Positions 51,103 through 59,142 of a stretch of 64,000 nucleotides of DNA are shown one piece after another (within the stretch, counting starts at the first letter, position 1; each line of letters opens with the position of its first letter). The notes beneath the pieces were generated by a model. The model saw only the letters and a program-made list of their open reading frames with translations, was not told the DNA's origin and searched no databases. Position numbers and translations under genes: made by a program. Origin of the DNA: Solirubrobacter taibaiensis (GTDB taxonomy: Bacteria; Actinomycetota; Thermoleophilia; Solirubrobacterales; Solirubrobacteraceae); the NCBI GenBank assembly GCA_027587225.1, contig JAPDDQ010000043.1, forward strand, positions 1-64,000. The letters run 5' to 3'.

Positions 51103-51297
51103 GACTCGGTCACAGGACGTGGCCGATCAAAGCGGAGCCGCTCGGGTGCTTCAAGGCCTCTCCGAGCGCCGCTGCCGCAAAACGCAGGTATTCCGTGAAG
51201 ACCCCGCAAATACGGGGTAAAAGCCACTTTTCTGCCCCACTTGCGGGAAGACCACCCCGCAATCTGCGCGGTTTTCGAGCGTGTCACGCTTCAGGGA
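51103..51297. promoter_or_regulatory. Divergent intergenic region with two related hairpins
   Basis: A 195-base gap between divergent genes, noticeably more AT-rich than the genes. It contains a hairpin CCCCG-CAAATA-CGGGG (51202-51217) and another, TTGCGGG / CCCGCAA (51241-51247 with 51256-51262). The phrases GAAGACCCCGCAA (51197) and GAAGACCACCCCGCAA (51247) form a direct repeat spaced 50 bases. No small ORF or tRNA was seen. These may be operators for the SDR gene or the antiporter operon. Confidence 0.45.
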
Positions 51298-52221
51298 ATG
51301 GGCGACGGCTTGCAAACCCTGGTAACCGGCGTGTCCGGCTACGTCGGCGCGGAGCTCGTGCCGCGCCTGATTCGCGACGGCCACCGCGTGCGCGGCTTCG
51401 CACGCTCGGCGGAGCGGGTGCGAGCGACGGGCGTCGAGCTCGACGATCTCGTGCTCGGTGACGCGACCAGCGGCGAGGGGCTCGACCGCGCCCTCGACGG
51501 CATCGAGGTCGCGTACTACCTGATCCACTCGATGGAGGGCGTCGGCGGCACGTTCGTGGACACCGAGCGCCGCCAGGCGGAGGCCTTTGCGGCCGCCGCC
51601 GCGAGCGCCGGCGTGCAGCGGATCGTCTACATGGGCGGCCTGATCCCGCACGACGGGTCGATGTCGCGCCACCTCGCGTCGCGCCTCGCGGTCGAGCAGG
51701 CGCTGCTGGACGCCGTGCCGGAGTCCGTGGCGCTGCGGGCCTCGATCGTGATCGCCGCCCGCTCGCGCTCGTTCCGGTTCCTCGTGCGGCTGATCGAGCG
51801 CCTCCCGGTGCTCGCCCTGCCGGCATGGCGCGTGAACCGCACGCAGCCGATCGACGGGCGCGACGTGCTGGAGTTCCTGTCCGCCGCCGCGACGGTGGCC
51901 CCGAAACACGCCGGCCGTGCGTGGGACGTGGGCGGACCGGACACCATGAGCTACCAGGACATGCTGCGCCGTATCGCTGACGTCATGATGATCGACCGCC
52001 CTTCCGTGTCGCTCGGGTTCAACCTCACTCCGGTCGCGTCCGTGGTGGCCGCGGCGGTGGCGGGTGAGGACCCCGGGTTGATCGAACCGTTGATGGAATC
52101 ACTCGAACACGACCTGCTCCCCCGCGATGACGGCGCCGCCGCGGCCTTCGGGGTGCGCCTGCACCGGTTCGAACCGGCCGTGGAACGAGCGTTGCGCGAC
52201 ATGGAGGTGCAATACCGATGA
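51298..52221 (+). CDS. NAD(P)-binding SDR/NAD-epimerase-like protein
   Basis: 307 residues from ATG 51298; the frame upstream lies in the hairpin region. A Rossmann fold with VTGVSGYVGAELVPRL, GDATSGEGLDRAL, VAYYLIHSM and QRIVYMGGLIP. It is of the atypical SDR a5 type (TMR_SDR_a5-like), often fused to or paired with SRPBCC proteins. Here an SRPBCC gene follows 37 bases later, which supports a shared pathway. No clear YxxxK pair; substrate unknown. Confidence 0.83.
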   Translation: MGDGLQTLVTGVSGYVGAELVPRLIRDGHRVRGFARSAERVRATGVELDDLVLGDATSGEGLDRALDGIEVAYYLIHSMEGVGGTFVDTERRQAEAFAAAAASAGVQRIVYMGGLIPHDGSMSRHLASRLAVEQALLDAVPESVALRASIVIAARSRSFRFLVRLIERLPVLALPAWRVNRTQPIDGRDVLEFLSAAATVAPKHAGRAWDVGGPDTMSYQDMLRRIADVMMIDRPSVSLGFNLTPVASVVAAAVAGEDPGLIEPLMESLEHDLLPRDDGAAAAFGVRLHRFEPAVERALRDMEVQYR

Positions 52222-52258
52222 CGGTGCCGACAGGTAATCCCGCTAGGAGGGTTGCGCA

Positions 52259-52702
52259 ATGAGCCGGGTGCGCGCCAACATCGACATCGACGCTCCACCC
52301 GAGCAGGTGTATGAGGTGATGCTGGATCCGGACCGGTTGCACGAGTGGGTGACGATTCACCGCAAGGTCAATCGTGCGGATTCCGGTAAACCGCGCAAGG
52401 GTTTCGAGATGGATCAAACCCTGTGTCTGCGGCATGCGAACTTCAAGGTGCACTGGGTGCTCACCCAGGCCGACCGCCCGAACGCCGCGACCTGGGAAGG
52501 CAAAGGGCCCGCGGGCTCTTACGCCCGCACCGCGTACCAACTCACCCCAAATGGTGAAGGTACCCATTTTGAGTACGAGAATGAGTTCAAAGCGCCCGGT
52601 GGATTCCTCGGCGCGGCGGCCAGTCGGGTCGTGGTCGGCGGCGTGCCGGAACGTGAGGCACACGCGTCACTTGAGCAGCTGAAAGGGCTCCTCGAGCGCT
52701 GA
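52259..52702 (+). CDS. SRPBCC (polyketide cyclase/START-like) protein
   Basis: 147 residues. N-terminal VRANIDIDAPPEQVYEVMLDPDRLHEW is the standard SRPBCC start, and a C-terminal helix (HASLEQLKGLLER) closes the cavity. Such proteins bind hydrophobic ligands; the specific role is unknown. An unusually perfect AGGAGG (52245-52250) sits 8 bases before the ATG. Codons are visibly less GC-rich than in neighbouring genes (GATTCC, GGTAAA, CATTTT), possibly reflecting transfer or expression tuning. Confidence 0.82.
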   Translation: MSRVRANIDIDAPPEQVYEVMLDPDRLHEWVTIHRKVNRADSGKPRKGFEMDQTLCLRHANFKVHWVLTQADRPNAATWEGKGPAGSYARTAYQLTPNGEGTHFEYENEFKAPGGFLGAAASRVVVGGVPEREAHASLEQLKGLLER

Positions 52703-52734
52703 ACTGCAACCCCGCGTGCGCGCTACGCGGTGTC

Positions 52735-52749
52735 GTGTGATACTCACAC
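52735..52749. promoter_or_regulatory. Perfect operator-like palindrome overlapping a -10 box
   Basis: GTGTGA-TAC-TCACAC is an exact inverted repeat located 4 bases before the ATG at 52754. It includes GATACT (52739-52744), a good -10 hexamer whose position predicts transcription starting at or next to the ATG. A repressor bound here, perhaps the winged-helix product itself, would block the promoter. Confidence 0.5.
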
Positions 52750-52753
52750 AGTC

Positions 52754-53173
52754 ATGGCGGATTTTCTCGACGAGAAGCGCAAAGAGATTCAGGCGCGCTT
52801 GAAGGAGCTCAAGCCGTACGTCGAGGAGTACGAACTGCTCCAGGCGGCGGACAGCGCGCTCAGTGGGATCGGCAACGGCGCGGCTTCCGCGCCGCGGACC
52901 GCGGCGTCTTCCAGCACCCCTGCGCGCCGCAGCCCCAAGCGCGCGGCCGGCGGCGGCGGCGCCCGTCGCGGGCGCCCCAAGGGCGGCGGAACGCGCTCCG
53001 CGCAGGCGCTGGACCTCGTGAAGGAGCGCCCCGGCATCACCATCCCCGAACTCGCGGAAGCGATGGGGATCCAGCAGAACTACCTCTACCGCGTGATGCC
53101 CGGCCTCGCCGAGGAGGGCAAGGTCACCAAGTCCGGCCGCGGCTGGCACATCCGCGAGAGCGTCGCGGGTTAA
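52754..53173 (+). CDS. AT-hook and winged-helix DNA-binding protein
   Basis: 139 residues from ATG 52754, preferred over 52730 because the 15-bp palindrome and -10 box end just before it. An N-terminal coiled-coil helix (about 1-38, EKRKEIQARLKELKPYVEEY) suggests dimerisation. A Ser/Ala linker leads to a basic GARRGRPKGGG segment with an AT-hook core (about 72-82). A winged helix (about 85-139) has ITIPELAEAMGIQQNYLYRVMPGLAEEGKV. Likely a nucleoid-associated or local regulator. No ligand domain. Confidence 0.75.
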   Translation: MADFLDEKRKEIQARLKELKPYVEEYELLQAADSALSGIGNGAASAPRTAASSSTPARRSPKRAAGGGGARRGRPKGGGTRSAQALDLVKERPGITIPELAEAMGIQQNYLYRVMPGLAEEGKVTKSGRGWHIRESVAG

Positions 53174-53182
53174 TTACGGGTA

Positions 53183-54187
53183 GTGAGTCCCCGCATGCGG
53201 GGACTCCTCATCACGCTGGTCTGCCTGACCGTTGCCGCTCCGGCGAGCGCGAAGACCTACAACGGGATGGCGTTCGCCGGCCCGGCCATCAGCGGCGACA
53301 GCGTCGCCTGGGGCACGGTGTACAGCGACGGCAGTGGCGCGGTGAAGGTGGACGGGCGGATCGTCGCCCGCTTCGAGGCACCGGTCGGCGAGGGCCGGGA
53401 TCGCGGGTTCGGTGGCGTGCCCGGCGCGATCGGGTTCTCACCCACGCGCCTCGTGTACGCGCTGGCCGACTCGCGCAACCTGCCCGGCGGCGACGGTGAC
53501 TCGGGCGCAAGCGCGTTGGAGGTGACGCCGATGCTCTCGTCGGGTGGCGGTCCGTTCACCAACCCGCTCCCGTGCACCGGCCCGTATGTGAGCACCGCGG
53601 TCGACGGTGACACCGTCCTGATCGGCGTGTCGACCCAGCCGCCGTGCGCGGGGGTGTATCTCGACGGACGCAAGATCAGCGACGTCAGCCCCTGTCAGGT
53701 GCGGATCGCCGGCCCGTACATCGCGTGGCGTGAAGGCACGTGCGGCGGCAGTCAACGGCTCGTGGTCGCCGACCGCACCACCGGCACGGTGCTCGCCACG
53801 TTCTCCGCGCCCAGCCTCCGCCGCGCCTGGGGCCCGTTCGACCTCGACGAGCAGGGCAACGTCGTCGCCGCGCAGGGCGATGGGGTCGTCGCGTTCTCGC
53901 TCGCCGACCCGAAGCCGCGGGTGCTCGCCACCAAGACGTGGAGCTCGACGGTCGCCACGGCCGGCGGGCGCGCAGCGTTCATCTCCACCGACGCCGACTA
54001 CGGGCCGCACCGCCTGCTGCTCGTCGATCTCGACGGCAAGGTGCTCAAGCGCCTGGAGCGCTACGGCAAGCGACGCTGGCCCGAGGGCGAGATCGCGCTC
54101 ACGGACCGGTGGGTGGCGTGGAGCGTCAAGCGCACCATCTACGACCACCCGACCGGCCCGGGCAACGTGTTCTTGAAGCAGCTCTAG
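53183..54187 (+). CDS. Secreted beta-propeller-like protein of unknown function
   Basis: 334 residues from GTG 53183 (ATG 53195 possible). Signal peptide to APASAKT (about 24). The rest is beta-rich with repeated blades such as GPAISGDSVAWGT, GPYIAWREG, RAAFISTDADYG and DRWVAWSV, resembling TolB/WD40-like propellers. Four or five cysteines could form disulfides. Start choice: TAATTA at 53171-53176, 6 bases before GTG, suggests a leaderless message, and no Shine-Dalgarno is seen. A 22-bp perfect palindrome covers the first codons. Confidence 0.7.
   Translation: MSPRMRGLLITLVCLTVAAPASAKTYNGMAFAGPAISGDSVAWGTVYSDGSGAVKVDGRIVARFEAPVGEGRDRGFGGVPGAIGFSPTRLVYALADSRNLPGGDGDSGASALEVTPMLSSGGGPFTNPLPCTGPYVSTAVDGDTVLIGVSTQPPCAGVYLDGRKISDVSPCQVRIAGPYIAWREGTCGGSQRLVVADRTTGTVLATFSAPSLRRAWGPFDLDEQGNVVAAQGDGVVAFSLADPKPRVLATKTWSSTVATAGGRAAFISTDADYGPHRLLLVDLDGKVLKRLERYGKRRWPEGEIALTDRWVAWSVKRTIYDHPTGPGNVFLKQL
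53185..53206. promoter_or_regulatory. Perfect 22-bp palindrome over a translation start
   Basis: The arms GAGTCCCCGCA and TGCGGGGACTC are exact inverse complements. The centre of the palindrome is the ATG at 53195, and the GTG alternative start is 2 bases upstream. As RNA it could fold into a hairpin that hides the start; as DNA it could be an operator for the winged-helix gene product just upstream. There is no T-run, so a terminator is less likely. Confidence 0.55.
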
Positions 54188-55168
54188 CTAGACGAGGCCG
54201 AGCTTGGCGACCGCTTCGCGCTCCTCCTGGAGCTCGGCGACCGTCTTGTCGATGCGCGCCTGCGAGAACTCGGGGACGTCGAGGCCCTCGACGATCGTGT
54301 ACTCGCCACCGGACGTGGTGACCGGGAAGGAGCTGATGATGCCCTCCGGGACGCCGTAGGCACCCGTCGACGGCACGGCCATCGACACCCACTCGCCCTC
54401 CGGCGTGCCGTTGACCCAGTCGTGGACGTGGTCGATCGCGGCCGCGGCGGCCGAAGCGGCGGACGAAGCGCCACGCGCTTCGATGATCTCCGCGCCGCGC
54501 TTGCCCACGCGCGGGATGTACTCGTTGGCGACCCAGTCCTCGTCGCCGACCGCGTCCCAGGCGCGCTCGCCCTTGACCTTGGCGTTGAACAGGTCCGGGT
54601 ACATCGACGGCGAGTGGTTGCCCCAGATCGCCATGTTGGTGATCTCGGAGACGGCGGCGCCGGTCTTCTGCGCGAGCTGGGCGATGGCGCGGTTGTGGTC
54701 CAGGCGCGTCATCGCGGTGAAGCGCTCCTTGGGCACGCCGTCCGCGTTGGACGCCGCGATCAGCGCGTTCGTGTTCGCCGGGTTGCCGACGACGAGGACC
54801 TTGATGTCGTCCGCGGCGCCCGCGGCGATCGCTTCACCCTGCGGCTTGAAGATGCCGCCGTTGGCCTCGAGGAGGTCGGCGCGCTCCATGCCCTTCGTGC
54901 GCGGGCGCGCGCCGACGAGCAGCGCGATGTTGGTGCCGGCGAACGCCTGCTCGGCGTCGTCGTAGATGTCGATCCCGGCGAGCAGCGGGAACGCGGAGTC
55001 GAACAGCTCGAGCGCGGTGCCTTCCGCGGCCTTGACGGCCTGCGGGATCTCGAGGAGCTTCAGGTGGACGGGCTTGTCAGGGCCGAGCAGCTGACCGGAG
55101 GCGATCCGGAAGAGCAGCGCGTAGCCGATCTGCCCGGCCGCTCCGGTGACGGTGACGGTGGTGGCCAT
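54188..55168 (-). CDS. mdh: Malate dehydrogenase
   Basis: 326 residues, the length of the NAD-dependent MDH found in Actinobacteria and similar to cytosolic MDH. It has TGAAGQIGYALLFRIASG for NAD, the substrate loop GARPRTKGMERADLL (two Arg), VGNPANTN, LDHNRA and the catalytic His in IWGNHSPSMYPD. It oxidises malate to oxaloacetate in the TCA cycle. Its stop directly follows the stop of the propeller gene (CTAGCTAG). Succinate dehydrogenase genes lie about 1.2 kb away on the other strand. Confidence 0.96.
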   Translation of the reverse strand: MATTVTVTGAAGQIGYALLFRIASGQLLGPDKPVHLKLLEIPQAVKAAEGTALELFDSAFPLLAGIDIYDDAEQAFAGTNIALLVGARPRTKGMERADLLEANGGIFKPQGEAIAAGAADDIKVLVVGNPANTNALIAASNADGVPKERFTAMTRLDHNRAIAQLAQKTGAAVSEITNMAIWGNHSPSMYPDLFNAKVKGERAWDAVGDEDWVANEYIPRVGKRGAEIIEARGASSAASAAAAAIDHVHDWVNGTPEGEWVSMAVPSTGAYGVPEGIISSFPVTTSGGEYTIVEGLDVPEFSQARIDKTVAELQEEREAVAKLGLV

Positions 55169-55223
55169 TCGCGACAGGCTACGAAGTTCAAGAACACCAG
55201 ACCCCTGTCAACATTCATGAGAC

Positions 55224-56375
55224 GTGTTCGGCGGCGGCTCCTCCCTTCAGCTCTTCAAGCTCTTCGGCTTCCGCGTCGGCGTTCACTACTCGTGGTTCGC
55301 GATCCTGTTTCTCTGGATTCTGCTGCTGCGTGAGCGGTTCGAGGAAGCGATCGTCGGCAGCGTCTCCGGGTTCGTCCCGGCGGTCATCTCCGCGTTCCTG
55401 TTCTTCGGCTCGATCGTGTTGCACGAGCTCGGCCACGCGCTCGCCGCGCGCCGCGAAGGCATCGGCGTCGGCGGCATCGACCTGTTCTTCTTCGGCGGCT
55501 TCATGCGCGCCGACCGCGACAGCGAGACCGCGGGCGAGGAGTTCCGTGTCGCCGCCGCCGGCCCCGCCGTCACGCTGGTGCTCGCGATCCTGTTCCTCGG
55601 CGTCGGCGCCGCGCTCAGCGGCGATCAACTTCTGCACGCGGCGACGTTCGACTTCGCGTCGGGCACGACGCTCGAGGTCCTGATCGCGTTCACCGGCCTC
55701 TCGAACGCGCTGCTGTTCGTGCTGAACATGATCCCGGCGTTCCCGCTCGACGGCGGCCGCATCGCCCGCGCCTTCGTGTGGGCCGTCAGCGGCAACCGCC
55801 ACGCCGCGACGAAGATCTCGGCCTACCTCGGCCAGGCGTTCGCCGCCCTGATGATCGTGTACGGCATCTACGTGATCGCCGTGGACCGCGACCAGTGGGG
55901 CCTCTGGTACATCGTGCTGGGCTGGATGCTCGGCGGGTCCGCGCGCGCCGCGGTCGCCCAGAGCAACTTCGTCACGCGCCTGGAGGGCATCACGGCCGGC
56001 GACATCATGGACGCCGAGCCGGTGACGATCCCGGCGGAGATCCCGACCGAGCGCGCCTACGACGAGTACTTCCTGCGCTACCAGGGCTGGCCGTGGTTCG
56101 CGGTCACCGAGAGCGACGGCACGTTCGTCGGCCTCGCGCACCGCGCGGCCGTCGAGCACGCCGCCCTGCACGGGGACGGCAGTGTCGCGATCCGCAGCCA
56201 CGTCGCCGACTCCGCGCAGGTCCGCACGGACACGCCGCTGGAGGTGCTGATCACGTCGGAGCCGCTGCGCCGGCTCGGCGCGCTGATGGCCGTGGACGCC
56301 GACGGCCACCTGCGCGGCGTCGTGACGATGGACCAAGTGTCACGCGCACTACAAGCGCGCCTGCAGCCCTCGTAA
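55224..56375 (+). CDS. Site-2 protease family M50 metalloprotease with CBS-like tail
   Basis: 383 residues from GTG 55224. About six membrane helices. The zinc site HELGH lies at 67-71, and the third ligand is in NMIPAFPLDGGRIARAF (about 166-182). The soluble C-terminus (about 240-383) has two CBS-type motifs (GITAGDIMDAEPVTIPAEIP and MAVDADGHLRGVVTMDQVS). By family it cleaves membrane-embedded substrates such as anti-sigma factors; CBS pairs suggest nucleotide control. Targets unknown. Confidence 0.9.
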   Translation: MFGGGSSLQLFKLFGFRVGVHYSWFAILFLWILLLRERFEEAIVGSVSGFVPAVISAFLFFGSIVLHELGHALAARREGIGVGGIDLFFFGGFMRADRDSETAGEEFRVAAAGPAVTLVLAILFLGVGAALSGDQLLHAATFDFASGTTLEVLIAFTGLSNALLFVLNMIPAFPLDGGRIARAFVWAVSGNRHAATKISAYLGQAFAALMIVYGIYVIAVDRDQWGLWYIVLGWMLGGSARAAVAQSNFVTRLEGITAGDIMDAEPVTIPAEIPTERAYDEYFLRYQGWPWFAVTESDGTFVGLAHRAAVEHAALHGDGSVAIRSHVADSAQVRTDTPLEVLITSEPLRRLGALMAVDADGHLRGVVTMDQVSRALQARLQPS

Positions 56376-56402
56376 CGAACGTCTCTTTCGGCCTGCGGGC
56401 CG

Positions 56403-56416
56403 TATAAGGTGCGGCA
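56403..56416 (+). promoter_or_regulatory. -10 element of the sdh operon
   Basis: TATAAG (56403-56408) lies 8 bases before the ATG of sdhA, with no Shine-Dalgarno between them, suggesting leaderless transcription. I cannot identify a confident -35 hexamer about 17 bases upstream. The site falls just after the stop of the site-2 protease gene. Confidence 0.45.
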
Positions 56417-58102
56417 ATGCCCGTCCATGACGTGTTGATCATCGGTGCCGGTTTGGCCGGCCAGAGGGCCGCTCTCGCAGCTGCCCGCGCGGGCGCGACG
56501 GTGGCGATCATGTCCAAGGTCCATCCCGTCCGGTCGCACTCGAACGCCGCGGCCGGCGGCATCAACGCAGCTCTGAACCCTGATGATTCCTGGGAATCGC
56601 ACGCGTTCGACACCGTGAAGGGGTCGGACTACCTCGGTGACCAGGACGCGATCGAGATCATGTGCCGTGAGGCCCCGAACGAAGTGCTCTGGCTCGAGCA
56701 CGCGGGCGTCACGTTCCACCGCAATGCCGAGGGAAAGCTCGGCACTCGCGCCTTCGGCGGCGCCTCCGCCGCCCGTACCTACTACATCGCCGACATCACC
56801 GGTCAGGCGTTGCTGCACGTGCTCTACGAGCAGCTGATGAAGCACCACGAGCAGATCGACCGCTACGAGGAGTGGTTCATCACCGGCCTCGCGCAGGACG
56901 ACGCGGGCAACTGCGTCGGCGCGATCGCCCGCAACATCCGTGACGGCTCGATGGAGCTGTTCACCGCCAAGTCCACGATTCTCGCCTCCGGCGGCGCCGG
57001 CCAGGCGTTCAAGCCGACCACCAACGCGATCATCTGCACGGGTGACGGGATGGCGCAGGCGTACCGCATCGGCGCGCCGCTGATGGACATGGAGATGATC
57101 CAATACCACCCGACGACGCTCGCCGGGAACGGGATCCTGATCACGGAGGGCGCCCGCGGCGAAGGTGCACACCTCTACAACGCCGAGGGCGAGCGCTTCA
57201 TGGAGAAGTACGCGCCCAACAAGATGGAGCTCGCGTCGCGCGACGTGGTCTCGCGGGCGGAGCAGACCGAGATCAACGAGGGTCGCGGCTTCCCGGACGG
57301 CACCGTCTCGCTGGACATCACCAAGGTGCCGCGCAAGCGGACCCTGGAGGCCCTGCGCGAGATAGTGAACATCGGGCGCGACTTCGCGGGCGTGGACATC
57401 ACGCGCGAGCCGATCAAGATCCGGCCCGGCTGCCACTACATCATGGGTGGCGTGAAGGCCGACGTGGACGGCAAGACGTCGATCCCCGGCCTGTACGCGG
57501 CGGGCGAGGTCGCGTGCGTGTCGGTCCACGGCGGCAACCGCCTCGGCGCCAACTCGCTGCTGGACACGCTCATCTTCGGCCGGCGCTCCGGCGAGCACGC
57601 CGCGGCACGGGCGGCGAGCATGGCCGCGATCAAGCCCTCGCGTGCGCTGCTGCACGACACCGAGCGGGAGATCCAGGACATCAAGGACCGCTCCGGCGGG
57701 CGCCGCGTGTCGGAGATCCGCGATGAGCTCGGCACGATGATGAACGAGAAGGTCGCCGTGTTCCGCGACCAGGCGGGCCTCACCGAGGCGCACGAGATCG
57801 TCCGCCGGCTCAAAGAAGAGGCCAAGAACGCCACGATCGACGACCGCGGCTCGATCTTCAACCAGGACGTGCTGGGTGCGCTCGAGCTCGGGTACATGCT
57901 CGATTGTGCGGAGTGCATCGTCGTCGGCGCGCTGGAACGCAAGGAGTCCCGCGGGGCGCAGTTCCGCACGGACTTCCCGAAGCGCAACGACGACGAGTGG
58001 CTCAAGCACATCACCTTGTCCTTGAACGGCTCTGACACGCCGAAGGTCAACTACGCGCCCGTGACGATCACGAAGTGGGAACCGCAGGAGAGGACGTACT
58101 AG
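56417..58102 (+). CDS. sdhA: Succinate dehydrogenase/fumarate reductase flavoprotein subunit
   Basis: 561 residues. FAD-binding IIGAGLAGQRAAL at the N-terminus; SHSNAAAGGINAAL contains the covalent-FAD His region. Active-site motifs are QYHPTTL, ITEGARGEGAHL, the arginine of SRDVVSRAEQ, RPGCHYIMGGV and GANSLLDTLIFGRR. It oxidises succinate to fumarate, or the reverse. The operon continues with an iron-sulfur subunit (one-base overlap) and a CCG-domain protein; no cytochrome b or SdhD-type anchor is present. Probably leaderless. Confidence 0.94.
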   Translation: MPVHDVLIIGAGLAGQRAALAAARAGATVAIMSKVHPVRSHSNAAAGGINAALNPDDSWESHAFDTVKGSDYLGDQDAIEIMCREAPNEVLWLEHAGVTFHRNAEGKLGTRAFGGASAARTYYIADITGQALLHVLYEQLMKHHEQIDRYEEWFITGLAQDDAGNCVGAIARNIRDGSMELFTAKSTILASGGAGQAFKPTTNAIICTGDGMAQAYRIGAPLMDMEMIQYHPTTLAGNGILITEGARGEGAHLYNAEGERFMEKYAPNKMELASRDVVSRAEQTEINEGRGFPDGTVSLDITKVPRKRTLEALREIVNIGRDFAGVDITREPIKIRPGCHYIMGGVKADVDGKTSIPGLYAAGEVACVSVHGGNRLGANSLLDTLIFGRRSGEHAAARAASMAAIKPSRALLHDTEREIQDIKDRSGGRRVSEIRDELGTMMNEKVAVFRDQAGLTEAHEIVRRLKEEAKNATIDDRGSIFNQDVLGALELGYMLDCAECIVVGALERKESRGAQFRTDFPKRNDDEWLKHITLSLNGSDTPKVNYAPVTITKWEPQERTY

Positions 58103-59142
58103 TGCCTGAGTACACACTTCGTATCCGTCGCTATTCACCGGAGTCCGGTGAGGCCGCTCACTGGGACGATTTCGAGATCGACCTGGACGGGCACCGCTCG
58201 GTGCTCGACGGCATCCTGCAGGCCAAGGATCGCCAGGACGGGTCGATCGCCATCCGCTGTTCGTGTCGCGCCGCCATCTGCGGCTCGTGCGGCGTCCGCA
58301 TCAACGGCAAGCCCACCCTCGCCTGCCACACCCATCTCGACGCCGCCTTCGAGAACGCGGCCGACGGCGTGATCGTCGTGGAGCCGATGGGCAACATGCC
58401 GGTCCTGAAGGACCTGATCGTGGACATGGACGCGGTCCACTGGAAGAAGATGCGCCGCGTCACGCCGTGGCTGCTGCCCGCGGGCGACCCGCCCGAGCGT
58501 GAGTACGTCGTGCCGCCCGAGTCGATGATCGACATCACGCAGACGATGGCCTGCATCCAGTGCGGCGCCTGCGTGTCGGACTGCCTGTCGATGGAGGTCG
58601 ACCCGCTGTTCATCGGCCCGGCGGCGCTCGCGAAGGCGTATCGCTTCGTCGGCGATCCGCGTGACGGCCAGCAGGAGGAGCGCCTGCGTGACCTCTCCGA
58701 GGACCCGCACGGCATCTACGACTGCACGCACTGCTTCAACTGCATCGAGGCGTGCCCGAAGGGCGTCGCGCCGATGTCGCAGATCATGCGGCTGCGGCGG
58801 ATCGCCGGCTCCGACCACGGGATCGACGACCGCAACAACGGCCACCGGCACGAGCTGGCGTTCGTCAAGAACATCGAGAAGAACGGCCTGCTGCACGAAG
58901 CCGACCTGCTGCCGGACTCCTACGGCGGCAAGTTCCATCCGCGTGCCGTTCCGGAGCTGGTCAGCTCGCTCCCGGTGATCCTGCGCGCGCTCCAGCGCGG
59001 CAAGGTCACGCCCGGCGGCGCGCTGCTGCACAAGCACAAGGCCTCGAAGGAGGTCAAGCGGATCTTCCGCGATGTCCACGATCGCGAGGAGCGCTACGAG
59101 CTCAACCTCTACGTCGTGGGTGAGGAGGAAGAGACCGCATGA
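58102..59142 (+). CDS. sdhB: Succinate dehydrogenase/fumarate reductase iron-sulfur subunit
   Basis: 346 residues from GTG 58102, which shares its first base with the sdhA stop; AGGAGAGG lies about 10 bases upstream. The [2Fe-2S] domain has Cys55, 60, 63 and 75 (CSCRAAICGSCG). Two further clusters have CIQCGACVSDC (151-161) and CTHCFNCIEACPKG (208-219). About 100 C-terminal residues beyond the usual length are basic/helical and may contact the CCG protein or membrane. Passes electrons from SdhA towards quinone. Confidence 0.93.
   Translation: MPEYTLRIRRYSPESGEAAHWDDFEIDLDGHRSVLDGILQAKDRQDGSIAIRCSCRAAICGSCGVRINGKPTLACHTHLDAAFENAADGVIVVEPMGNMPVLKDLIVDMDAVHWKKMRRVTPWLLPAGDPPEREYVVPPESMIDITQTMACIQCGACVSDCLSMEVDPLFIGPAALAKAYRFVGDPRDGQQEERLRDLSEDPHGIYDCTHCFNCIEACPKGVAPMSQIMRLRRIAGSDHGIDDRNNGHRHELAFVKNIEKNGLLHEADLLPDSYGGKFHPRAVPELVSSLPVILRALQRGKVTPGGALLHKHKASKEVKRIFRDVHDREERYELNLYVVGEEEETA

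Noticed and set aside
52540..52570. Inverted repeat AAATGG / CCATTT in the SRPBCC gene
   Set aside because: Six-base arms inside a coding region, easily explained by chance and codon choice.
56078..58138. 686-codon antisense frame across the site-2 protease and sdhA
   Set aside because: Composition is typical of a codon shadow (Arg, Val, Asp, His runs), with no domain. sdhA motifs on the plus strand are unambiguous.
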